Source of the DNA: Promethearchaeota archaeon
Lineage (GTDB): Archaea > Asgardarchaeota > Lokiarchaeia > Sigynarchaeales > SOKP01
DNA: 13,381 nucleotides
Assembly: GCA_019057975.1 (NCBI GenBank)
Contig: JAHLWJ010000111.1
Location: forward strand, 1 to 13,381
Direction of reading: 5' to 3'
In this document: positions 1 to 5,765 of the stretch, piece after piece
Layout: the number at the start of each line of letters is the position of its first letter
Position numbering within the stretch: position 1 is the first letter of the stretch
Translations under genes and position numbers: made by a program
The notes under the pieces: generated by a model
The model's database searches: none
The model's input: the letters and a program-made list of their open reading frames with translations, nothing else
Told to the model about the DNA's origin: nothing

Positions 1-120
1 ACAGATGGTACTAGATGATCGGCCAAGAGATAGCGCAATATAGTTTTTACTGAACTTTTGGGCTAATCCAAGGCTGATCTCTTCACGTTCATTCATACTT
101 AACTGATAACAATGGGTCAT
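1..120 (-). CDS. IS30-family transposase, N-terminal 40 residues (partial)
   Basis: The first 40 codons of a minus-strand gene whose body lies beyond the left edge. The protein begins MTHCYQLSMNEREEI and continues to a helix-turn-helix ending IALSLGRSSSTIC. This layout, a Y-x-x-L-(T/S)-x-x-E-R segment followed by an A-x-x-L-x-R-x-x-S-T-I recognition helix, is the N-terminal DNA-binding domain of IS30-type transposases. The DDE catalytic core would be outside the window. The ATG at 118-120 is preceded 6 bases upstream by AAAGGAG, which fixes the start. Whether the full gene is intact cannot be judged. The element sits directly against the left copy of the 84-bp repeat that flanks the PARIS-like cassette. 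Confidence 0.8.
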   Translation of the reverse strand, partial: MTHCYQLSMNEREEISLGLAQKFSKNYIALSLGRSSSTIC

Positions 121-126
121 ATGCAA

Positions 127-149
127 CTCCTTTCTTTTGGCATATTATA
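127..149 (-). promoter_or_regulatory. Ribosome site and -10 box of the IS30-like transposase
   Basis: On the minus strand TATAAT (144-149) lies just upstream of AAAGGAG (127-133), which is 6 bases from the ATG. A -35 box is poor: TTACAA lies about 19 bases upstream of the -10 box. Confidence 0.5.
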
Positions 150-154
150 CCAAA

Positions 155-189
155 GTTAAGTGTTGCATTTGTAACTTGAACCCAAGCTG
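155..189 (-). repeat. Probable terminal inverted repeat of the IS30-like element
   Basis: Read on the minus strand this stretch contains TTCAAGTTACAAATGCAACA. It resembles, from memory, the IS30 end (TTCAATTGGTCAACGCAACA), with the shared GCAACA core. It lies just outside the transposase start, where an IS30 left end belongs. The exact outer boundary is uncertain, but it must lie at or before 189, because the unrelated 84-bp repeat starts at 190. The partner end is outside the window. Confidence 0.45.
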
Positions 190-273
190 TCCCATTTTCT
201 TAGACAATTAATATTTCACTTTTAAATTAAATAAATAGGGAAGGTGTACCAAGTTAATAATTCGGTAACTTTT
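190..273 (+). repeat. 84-bp direct repeat A, left copy
   Basis: From TCCCATTTTCTTAGACAATT to TTCGGTAACTTTT. It matches 2963-3046 at 81 of 84 positions in the same orientation; the two copies bracket the PARIS-like cassette. The last 20 bases recur inverted at 8763-8782 (with one difference from this copy). The outer end, TGTCCCATTTTCTTAGACA (188 onward), looks like the TG...CA-type end of an insertion sequence, so this is probably the terminus of a degenerate IS. Confidence 0.75.
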
Positions 274-559
274 AGCGGAAAATCTATGGGGTCTGGGGAG
301 CGTCTTATCCGGATGGCTGAGGCTATTAGATATTATTATAGATAGACATCCTAAATGAAGACCTCGTAAAATGGAAAGCTGAAGCATAGAAAAAATAGGA
401 TGTGTGCATATTTTAATTAAAAAAAAATGATGGGGAAGAGGAAAAGTGATATTGCAAGACCTGACCCATAAGACCTTCTAGAAAATAATGATTTGATCTT
501 TGGGATTAGAAATGTCAAATGTTGGGACCTGGCCCCTTTATGTCACATAGAGAAAATAC
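274..559. other. Intergenic region with decayed coding-like pieces, no intact gene
   Basis: No gene-sized frame. A short plus-strand stretch at about 275-345 reads SGKSMGSGERLIRMAEA before a stop, which looks like a coding relic of unknown family. The reverse strand is also open over part of this stretch, so the reading direction is uncertain. Two GACCTG-containing motifs (457-467 and 525-535) resemble the repeat found again at 3153-3172. Confidence 0.3.
512..531 (+). repeat. Short repeat B, left copy
   Basis: ATGTCAAATGTTGGGACCTG matches ATGTCAAATGTCGAGACCTG at 3153-3172 in 18 of 20 positions, same orientation, so a second repeat family also occurs on both sides of the PARIS-like genes. An additional partial motif, AGACCTGACCC, lies at 457-467. 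Confidence 0.6.
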
Positions 560-578
560 GGTCAAACTGAGTTTGACC
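560..578. promoter_or_regulatory. 19-bp palindrome overlapping the -35 box: likely operator
   Basis: GGTCAAACT-G-AGTTTGACC is a perfect inverted repeat with 9-bp arms and a 1-bp centre. Its right arm contains the whole -35 hexamer of the promoter for the downstream operon. This is the classic geometry of a repressor site bound by a symmetric dimer. No regulator gene is adjacent in the window, so the protein that would bind is unknown. Confidence 0.65.
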
Positions 579-601
579 TATAGTGATTTTGGCAGTATAA
601 T
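573..601 (+). promoter_or_regulatory. Sigma70-type promoter of the PARIS-like operon
   Basis: TTGACC (573-578), exactly 17 bases of spacer, then TATAAT (596-601). Transcription would begin near 608, leaving a leader of about 55 bases before the ATG at 664. The ribosome site AAGGAG is at 650-655, 8 bases before that ATG. This is the best promoter match seen in the window. Confidence 0.75.
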
Positions 602-663
602 TAAAAAAAACCGTAGCATAAAAAACAATGTTTGACATCAAGATACGATAAGGAGCACATCTA

Positions 664-2022
664 ATGACAACTAAAAAAACAAGGGTTATCAGACGCATAT
701 CGGTGACGAATCTTTTCGGAATGTATGATTATGACCTTGCCATCTCAAGGGACACTTCAAAGACCGAAAAGATGTTTATTCTCTACGGCGATAATGGTAG
801 CGGAAAGACAACTATTCTAAAACTTACCTTTCATTTGCTGGCGCCAGAAAGAGGAGAAGGCCACAAGAGCACTGCTGTCCTAATACCTTTCGAGCACTTC
901 GAGATCGAATTGCAGGATAACACTAAAATCTATGCGAATCGTCCTAAAGGAAAACTCACAGGGAGTTTTTCTATGGGGATTAAATCTCCACGTGGAGAGG
1001 AAAAAAAGGTAGAATTTATTGCGAATGAAGACAATGAAACACGTGCAGTTTCGAAAAAGCACAATGAGAAGATTCTCGAATTCATAAACGCTCTCAGTAA
1101 ACTTGACATTTCCCTATACATGCTCTCCGATGACCGAACAATCCATTTTGCCGGATTGGAACGCCGTACTCCAACTCCCTACGACATGGAATTCGATAAT
1201 GAATGGATCTATTCAAAAGATAAATTACCCGCTCGTATTCAACGTCGCTCCCAAATCGATCCTGAAATAATAGCACAACGTCTACTTGAAAAGTCGATAA
1301 ATCGAGCAGAAATGTGGATACGAGATAAAGCCATGCTCGATTCGTCAATTGGTGAATCTAGTATCACCACTTTTTACAATGAAATTCTTCATCGCATCGT
1401 ATCCCAATCGCAAGATAACAGTCTCGTCCCCACACCGACCAAGAAATCAATTGAGAAACAAGTTAAGAAACTAGAATCACAGTACAAGGAATTTGCGCAG
1501 TACCGGCTCCTTCCCAAGTTCAGTGGAAAGGAGATATTGACGGCAGTTTCATCAGTTCCACCAAGTCACGTAAATATCATGATGAATGTGCTTGATCCAT
1601 ACTTGAAGAGTCTAAAGAAGAAATTAGATGCAATGGCTGAAGTCTACAGGAGGATTGATTCATTCGTAAGTATCATCAATCGCTTTCTTACAAACAAGAA
1701 ACTGGTCTATAATCTTCACTCAGGGATGAGCATTACAACAAATGACGGTACGTCTCTTGAGCCTGCCATGTTGTCATCAGGAGAAAGACATCTTTTCCTG
1801 CTCTTCTGTAATAGCCTTGTGGCTGTGGAACGCCCTAGCATTATCATGATCGATGAACCTGAAATCTCCCTTAACATCAAGTGGCAACGGAGCCTCCTCG
1901 ATTCTCTGTTGGAGTGTATTGGTAACAGTCCAGTTCAGTACCTATTTGCGACTCACAGCATAGAGCTACTTGCACAACACAGAGGTCAAGTAGCAAAGCT
2001 AGAGAATATCCGAAGAAAGTGA
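664..2022 (+). CDS. ariA: AAA15/ABC-type ATPase, PARIS AriA-like sensor
   Basis: A 452-residue cytoplasmic ATPase with the full ABC-type motif set. Walker A is GDNGSGKTT at 42-50 (Lys48). The signature is LSSGERHL at 370-377. Walker B is IIMIDEPE at 393-400 (Asp397, Glu398). A switch histidine lies in FATHS (His431). Residues about 260-335 are Lys/Glu-rich and probably helical, the insertion typical of AAA15/OLD-like ATPases. There is no nuclease domain in this chain; the TOPRIM-like partner is the next gene, 6 bases downstream. In PARIS, the ATPase AriA holds the nuclease AriB inactive and releases it on sensing a phage anti-restriction protein. That role is inferred from the gene pair. Sampled lines read about 42-47% GC, well above the 23-30% of neighbours to the right, suggesting transfer. 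Other ATPase-DUF4435 pairs exist, so PARIS is the best but not the only label. Confidence 0.75.
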   Translation: MTTKKTRVIRRISVTNLFGMYDYDLAISRDTSKTEKMFILYGDNGSGKTTILKLTFHLLAPERGEGHKSTAVLIPFEHFEIELQDNTKIYANRPKGKLTGSFSMGIKSPRGEEKKVEFIANEDNETRAVSKKHNEKILEFINALSKLDISLYMLSDDRTIHFAGLERRTPTPYDMEFDNEWIYSKDKLPARIQRRSQIDPEIIAQRLLEKSINRAEMWIRDKAMLDSSIGESSITTFYNEILHRIVSQSQDNSLVPTPTKKSIEKQVKKLESQYKEFAQYRLLPKFSGKEILTAVSSVPPSHVNIMMNVLDPYLKSLKKKLDAMAEVYRRIDSFVSIINRFLTNKKLVYNLHSGMSITTNDGTSLEPAMLSSGERHLFLLFCNSLVAVERPSIIMIDEPEISLNIKWQRSLLDSLLECIGNSPVQYLFATHSIELLAQHRGQVAKLENIRRK

Positions 2023-2028
2023 TTATGG

Positions 2029-2889
2029 ATGGATATTAACAAGAAACTTGATGAACTCATTGTTTTATATCGTCTTGAACCTGGCCTTAAAGACATCTAT
2101 GTCGAAGGGACAAACGACGAAAATCTGATCGAATGGGTACTCTCTGCTCACAACATAAAAGACATCAGAGTGTATTCGATCGATGGTGTTGAGGTAAACG
2201 ATGATATATTGAAGCGTCACGGGCTCAACAAGGGATCAAATAGATCAAAAGTGCTTGCATTGTCCGCAGAACTAGCGCAGTCGTTACCGGTTACACGCAA
2301 GATTGTTTGTATTGCGGACCGTGATCAAGAGGACTACTTGCCTTCAAACCTTGGTAATTGTTTCCTTGAGTTTACTGACTACAACTCAATCGAACTATAT
2401 CTTCTCAAAAGTTCAATGATTCGTAAGTTTATATCTCTTGTATTAGGAGGTTTTCCCATCTCGGAGGATCGCCTCGTGGCCCAAGCCATACCAATCCTTG
2501 AGGATCTCTACATTCTAAGGTTAGCGGGTCAGGTACTAAACTGGAACATGGAATGGATTCCTTTCACGAAGAAATACGTTAAAATTACTGAAGAATTTTC
2601 CTTTGATCGCGAGCGTTTCCAGAAAGCGTATCTTCTAAAGAATGGAAAATGGCATAGGAAGGCTGTATTCGAGGCAAAAGTTGAGAAACTCCGTTCAATG
2701 CTCAAGGATGACCTTCGCCTCCGCTTACGTGGGCATGACTTGATGGAGCTTCTTTACTATGCAGTAAAGAAGCTCAAAAGCTCTCGGAAGTTCGGAGATG
2801 TCCATACTTTTCGAGGTGCCTTTATGGGATGTCTTGAACTCAGTGAGTTGTCTGGTGAAAGATTGTTTCAGCGAATCTTAGCGCTCTGA
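2029..2889 (+). CDS. ariB: DUF4435/TOPRIM-like nuclease, PARIS AriB-like effector
   Basis: A 286-residue protein with the DUF4435 layout. The N-terminal strand and acidic motif read IYVEGTND (23-30), with Glu26 and Asp30. A second acidic motif, IADRD, lies at 95-99 (Asp97, Asp99), followed by FTDYNSIELYLL (115-126). A C-terminal helix reads RGHDLMELL (234-242). The first two acidic clusters are the metal-binding positions of TOPRIM-type nucleases, and Glu26 coincides with the catalytic Glu26 I recall for E. coli AriB. In PARIS the released effector cleaves host tRNA and stops phage growth by arresting the cell. The ATG at 2029 follows the ariA stop by 6 bases; ribosome-site-like GAAGAAAG (2012-2019) lies inside the end of ariA, so translation is probably coupled. 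One line sampled near the 3' end is about 52% GC. No terminator hairpin is evident after the stop. Confidence 0.75.
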   Translation: MDINKKLDELIVLYRLEPGLKDIYVEGTNDENLIEWVLSAHNIKDIRVYSIDGVEVNDDILKRHGLNKGSNRSKVLALSAELAQSLPVTRKIVCIADRDQEDYLPSNLGNCFLEFTDYNSIELYLLKSSMIRKFISLVLGGFPISEDRLVAQAIPILEDLYILRLAGQVLNWNMEWIPFTKKYVKITEEFSFDRERFQKAYLLKNGKWHRKAVFEAKVEKLRSMLKDDLRLRLRGHDLMELLYYAVKKLKSSRKFGDVHTFRGAFMGCLELSELSGERLFQRILAL

Positions 2890-2962
2890 TTTCAATGAGT
2901 CATGTTTGAGATTCCAACAAGCGAATCAACCAGACAGTCTATTAAAAATAAATAAGGACACA

Positions 2963-3046
2963 TCCCATTTTCTTAGACAATTAATATTTTACTTTTAAAT
3001 TAGATAAATAGGGAAGGTGTACCAAGTCAATAATTCGGTAACTTTT
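2963..3046 (+). repeat. 84-bp direct repeat A, right copy
   Basis: This copy differs from 190-273 at only three bases and lies 73 bases after the ariB stop. Its final 20 bases, TCAATAATTCGGTAACTTTT, recur exactly in inverted orientation at 8763-8782. The sequence after it (3047 onward) is unlike that after the left copy, so the shared block ends sharply. The rest of the 2890-3174 gap contains only this repeat, repeat B and AT-rich sequence. Confidence 0.75.
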
Positions 3047-3152
3047 CCTAAGGGGTATGATAAGTCCAGCTTCCCAACATCTTCTTAAATGAGTAGAATA
3101 TGGTAGAGACAGCCTTTTAATGCGTTTTTATCATATTTTAAGAAATTACGTT

Positions 3153-3172
3153 ATGTCAAATGTCGAGACCTG
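3153..3172 (+). repeat. Short repeat B, right copy
   Basis: ATGTCAAATGTCGAGACCTG, 18/20 identical to 512-531. It ends 2 bases before the readable part of the serine recombinase relic, so it may mark the breakpoint at which that gene was cut. Confidence 0.6.
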
Positions 3173-3174
3173 TT

Positions 3175-3324
3175 CCCAAATATCTTAGAAAGATTTTTAC
3201 TACTCCAAGGGGCGGTAAGTGGCACGGTAGAACTGTTAGGTATATGTTAGAAAATCCTCTTTAAAAGAGTATTGCCCATTATAAGGAAAGTAAGGTCAAG
3301 AATAAGGAATTGGCTTTAGTTTAA
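3175..3324 (+). pseudogene. C-terminal relic of a serine site-specific recombinase
   Basis: Reading from 3175, the frame gives PKYLRKIFTTPRGGKWHGR, then TVRYMLENPL, a TAA stop at 3262-3264, then KSIAHYKESKVKNKELALV and a final TAA at 3322. The segment TPRGGKWHGRTVRYMLENP(L)Y is the start of the recombinase domain (Pfam Recombinase) seen in resolvase/invertase-type serine recombinases; in functional members a Tyr stands where the in-frame TAA lies. The catalytic N-terminal domain is missing entirely. The relic immediately follows repeat B and precedes the AT-rich accessory genes. It cannot encode an active enzyme, but shows that an integrating element or IS607/resolvase-type transposon once occupied this flank. 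Confidence 0.7.
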
Positions 3325-3354
3325 TATTTACAAATATTCTTAGGTTATTAAAAA

Positions 3355-3981
3355 ATGGAAAGAAATTATAAACAAATATTTTCTTGGGAAAACAAAGAAA
3401 GAATAAAATATTTGGAAAATTTTAGAGCTCACGTAATTAGTTATTTTAGCGATATAGGACATAATAACGCTGGAGATACGTGGGAAAAAGAAATAGCCAA
3501 GAAAGAGCGAAAAGAAATAAATAAACTTATAGATAAAGCACATTCATATATAATTGCTACTGGCGTCCCACCAGGATTTATCTATTATCCTGCACCAATA
3601 ACAGGGAGAGAAGCTGTCTATACTAATTTAGTTTTAAATATATTTAACCTAATAAAAATGCACACGGGACACAGACCTCTATTAGATGTTATAGAAAGGA
3701 CAATAGTAAGATATGAAAATGATATAAAATCTGCAGTTTTGCGAACATGGTTTCCTATTTTTTGGTTCGCATTATTCATAGACTGGGTTGCCAGTTTACC
3801 CTTTGAATTTCTTGGTAAGTTTGGATTTCAACAAGACAAGCTTGAAACATCAAAAGGTGGAAGAATTTTCAAATTCCTGTTTTCTTTAATCATTTATATA
3901 GAAGCTTTTCTTAATATCTTGAAAATGACAGGCTATTTGCCTAAATTATTAATAATTATGGAAAAAATTATATCTAAATAA
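3355..3981 (+). CDS. Unknown protein with two C-terminal membrane segments
   Basis: A 208-residue protein I do not recognise. The first 125 residues are soluble and charged (Lys/Glu-rich at 40-60), with a motif GVPPGFIYYPAPITGREAVY at about 70-89. Two hydrophobic stretches follow: 129-149 (around WFPIFWFALFIDWVASL) and 171-189 (around FKFLFSLIIYIEAFLNIL), joined by a short charged loop. The layout suggests a cytoplasmic domain tethered to the inner membrane, as in some abortive-infection effectors, but nothing in the sequence proves that role. The ribosome site before ATG 3355 is weak (TTAGG at about 3341). The gene is strongly AT-rich. It is separated from the next gene by 147 bases containing an inverted repeat. 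Confidence 0.65.
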   Translation: MERNYKQIFSWENKERIKYLENFRAHVISYFSDIGHNNAGDTWEKEIAKKERKEINKLIDKAHSYIIATGVPPGFIYYPAPITGREAVYTNLVLNIFNLIKMHTGHRPLLDVIERTIVRYENDIKSAVLRTWFPIFWFALFIDWVASLPFEFLGKFGFQQDKLETSKGGRIFKFLFSLIIYIEAFLNILKMTGYLPKLLIIMEKIISK

Positions 3982-4044
3982 TATACTTATAAAAATTAAC
4001 AGGATTATTATTTAGCTTTTTATTTACAAAGGTTAAAATAAAAT

Positions 4045-4076
4045 TCTGTGTAAATAATACTTATTTTTTACACAGA
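4045..4076. other. 10-bp inverted repeat upstream of the one-TM protein gene
   Basis: TCTGTGTAAA at 4045-4054 pairs perfectly with TTTACACAGA at 4067-4076 around a 12-base loop. It lacks a following T-run on the plus strand, so it is not a clear terminator for the upstream gene. It may be an operator or 5' leader structure for the gene starting at 4129. Confidence 0.45.
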
Positions 4077-4128
4077 GAAAGTCAAATGACTTAAATTTCA
4101 CAATCCTAATTAGAGGAGGATATTAAAT

Positions 4129-4707
4129 ATGCAAGAAGGTTGGGCAGCTTTTATGGGTGCTATTGCTGGCTCTGCTATAACTGCAATAGTCGCTTTAAAA
4201 ACTATGGCGTATCAACATTCTAAACTCAGAGAAGAATATATTCAAGATATTTTAATCCAAGAAAGAGTTGAGAAATATAAAGAAATTAATAGTCTTCTTT
4301 TTAAACTATGGTGGTATTTACCCCTCCCTCAAACTAGTCTAAAAGTACTTAACTCAGCATCAATACAACGGCAAATAGCAAACACAAAAGAATATATAAA
4401 CCATAACTCCTTATTTCTTGGGCCTAAAGTACAATATGTTTTTTGGGAATATTTTAGCGAGTTAGAGAAATGGTGTCGTTTACTTGAACATTATTCAGAA
4501 AAAGAATTGAACTCTAAATGTCCAAACTTTGAGGACAAATTAAAAAAAACATTAGATAATTTGTTTAATTGTACAAGAGTGGCTATGCTCGAAGATTTAA
4601 GTATTTCCGGATTTGAAATTTTTTCTTCCGAAGAAATAAGAACCTCATATAAAAAAGGAATTGAAAAGGTAAAAAATTATTTTAAAAAAGGCAACAAACA
4701 ATATTAA
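4129..4707 (+). CDS. Unknown protein with one N-terminal membrane anchor
   Basis: A 192-residue protein. Residues 4-24 (GWAAFMGAIAGSAITAIVALK) form a membrane segment rich in small residues (A/G-x-x-x-G/A/S spacing), followed by a helical, charged cytoplasmic part beginning YQHSKLREEYIQDILIQERVEKYKEI. The layout of a small-residue TM helix followed by a Y-K-E-I-N-x-L-L helix is common among uncharacterised phage and accessory-region proteins. The remainder is mainly helical, with a Trp-rich patch at 61-62 and 105-115. AGGAGG at 4114-4119 lies 9 bases before ATG 4129 and supports this start. About 23% GC in a sampled line. Function is unknown; a membrane-associated scaffold or effector partner is possible but not shown. 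Confidence 0.7.
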   Translation: MQEGWAAFMGAIAGSAITAIVALKTMAYQHSKLREEYIQDILIQERVEKYKEINSLLFKLWWYLPLPQTSLKVLNSASIQRQIANTKEYINHNSLFLGPKVQYVFWEYFSELEKWCRLLEHYSEKELNSKCPNFEDKLKKTLDNLFNCTRVAMLEDLSISGFEIFSSEEIRTSYKKGIEKVKNYFKKGNKQY

Positions 4708-4742
4708 TGAGTTAATTAATTAAAACTGGAGAAGTGATTTAT

Positions 4743-4799
4743 TTGCAAATAATAGCTCTAATCAACCAAAAGGGTAAGGTAGGAAAAAAATACTATTAA
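4743..4799 (+). pseudogene. Relic of a ParA/Soj ATPase N-terminus, copy 1
   Basis: A TTG start at 4743 with GGAGAAG upstream (4728-4734) is followed by LQIIALINQKGKVGKKYY and then a stop. Functional ParA/Soj proteins begin M-x-I-I-(A/T)-L-I-N-Q-K-G-G-V-G-K-T-T; here the deviant Walker A is damaged (KGKVGK) and a shift after GGA-AAA destroys the rest. Only the first 20 or so codons remain. A second decayed copy lies at 5606-5665. Confidence 0.6.
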
Positions 4800-4877
4800 A
4801 TGATTAAAAAATACTACAAATTAAAATATATTTTAAAAAGAAGGATTTTTAAAAGTTTTGCCGTATATACATAATAG
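4746..4877 (+). repeat. Repeat C copy 1: ParA relic plus 16-mer repeat D
   Basis: This stretch aligns with 5609-5715 over about 105 bases: the ParA relic, then AATGATTAA-like and AATTAAAATATATTTT-like segments, and the 16-mer AAAAAGAAGGATTTTT at 4835-4850. Beyond the 16-mer, the tail to 4877 ends GTATATACATAATAG, which instead resembles the tails of the minus-strand repeats at 9615-9658 and 11600-11647. The rest of the 357-base gap up to 5064 is AT-rich with no other recognisable feature apart from the ribosome site AAGGAGG at 5052-5058. Confidence 0.6.
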
Positions 4878-5064
4878 ATAAGATAAAAATATCTATTTTA
4901 TAAACTACAAATATCAAAAAGATTCACACCAATTAATGTTCTCAATTTCTAATTAATGACCTTTTAGTAATTACTCCACATAACTACCTTTCTATACTGC
5001 AAGTTGCTTCACTATATTTAACTAATTAAGCGCCTTCATTAATATCTAAATAAGGAGGAATACG

Positions 5065-5490
5065 ATGTCTGCGAAAACAATAGAAATAAAATTTGAAGGT
5101 TATTGGCGAGATGAGGACAAGTCAGGAGTTTCTGTTCATTCAGTTGTATACTGCGTTTATGAGTGTAAGTATAACAAGAATAATGACTCGGTTTCGTTGC
5201 TTAAACTCATTTATATAGGCGAAGCTGATAACGTTCAGGAACGGATTGCAAACCATGAGAAATATCAAGACTGGCGTAAACATGTGCGATTTGGTAACGA
5301 GCTTTGTTTCTCTTTTGGTCCCGTATTACCTACTGATCGTGAACGAGCGGAGGCAGCTATGATCTTTAAACACAAACCACTAGAAAATGAAGAATACAAA
5401 TACTCCTTTCCTTTCGACCAAACTACAATATCACTATCAGGCGAAATAAAACTACTTAAAACTTACTTCATTGTAGAAAGAACAGAATGA
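5065..5490 (+). CDS. GIY-YIG-like nuclease domain protein
   Basis: A 141-residue, single-domain protein matching the GIY-YIG nuclease fold. A first strand reads VVYCVY (27-32), in the GIY position. A second strand reads LIYIGEADNVQERIANH (48-64), with the YIG motif at 50-52, Arg60 and His64. A later acidic helix reads DRERAEAAMIFKHKPLEN, with Glu95 as the probable metal-binding residue and Asn108 in the usual P-x-x-N place. The core catalytic set (Tyr29, Tyr50, Arg60, His64, Glu95) therefore looks present, although Val-Tyr-Cys replaces Gly-Ile-Tyr. No other DNA-binding domain is attached, unlike homing endonucleases or UvrC. AAGGAGG 6 bases upstream supports ATG 5065. Codon use is less AT-rich than the flanking genes. 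Members of this fold serve as restriction, repair or homing nucleases; the substrate here is unknown. Confidence 0.75.
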   Translation: MSAKTIEIKFEGYWRDEDKSGVSVHSVVYCVYECKYNKNNDSVSLLKLIYIGEADNVQERIANHEKYQDWRKHVRFGNELCFSFGPVLPTDRERAEAAMIFKHKPLENEEYKYSFPFDQTTISLSGEIKLLKTYFIVERTE

Positions 5491-5605
5491 TAAGTACGGT
5501 TTCAAAATTCATTTTATAATAAGCATGACTGTTATAAATATATGAAATAATACATTATAGGAATTTCTGGAAAATACAAATAAATATTTTTAAAGATATT
5601 ATTTT

Positions 5606-5665
5606 ATAAAAATAATAACCCTAATCAACCAAAAGGGCAGGGGAGGAGAAACCATTCCCAAATGA
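5606..5665 (+). pseudogene. Relic of a ParA/Soj ATPase N-terminus, copy 2
   Basis: The frame reads IKIITLINQKGRGGETIPK then TGA at 5663. It matches the ParA N-terminus I-I-T-L-I-N-Q-K-G-G-V-G-K-T-T with the Walker A lysine and glycines mutated (KGRGGET). A stop (TAA) lies just upstream and there is no ribosome site, so it is not translated as a protein. Same ancestry as the relic at 4743-4799. Confidence 0.6.
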
Positions 5666-5715
5666 TCAACAAACAATAAGAATTAAAATATTTTTTAAAA
5701 AAGAAGGATTTTTAG
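5609..5715 (+). repeat. Repeat C copy 2: ParA relic plus 16-mer repeat D
   Basis: Second copy of the composite seen at 4746-4850, ending in AAAAAGAAGGATTTTT at 5698-5713. After this 16-mer the two copies diverge. The remaining part of the 5491-5765 gap is AT-rich. AAGGAG (5754-5759) belongs to the next gene. Confidence 0.6.
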
Positions 5716-5765
5716 GAGAAATGTGGAATCTTAATTTAAGAATATTATATTAAAAGGAGAATTAT

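Noticed and set aside
632..660. TTGACA at 632-637 as the -35 box for ariA
   Set aside because: The matching -10 position would fall on the ribosome site; the TTGACC/TATAAT pair at 573-601 is far better.
664..2022. Single-chain OLD nuclease or Gabija GajA
   Set aside because: The chain ends shortly after the switch histidine and has no TOPRIM domain; the nuclease-like domain is in the separate DUF4435 gene.
190..3172. CRISPR array from the recurring repeats
   Set aside because: Only two copies of each repeat, thousands of bases apart, no regular spacers and no cas genes.
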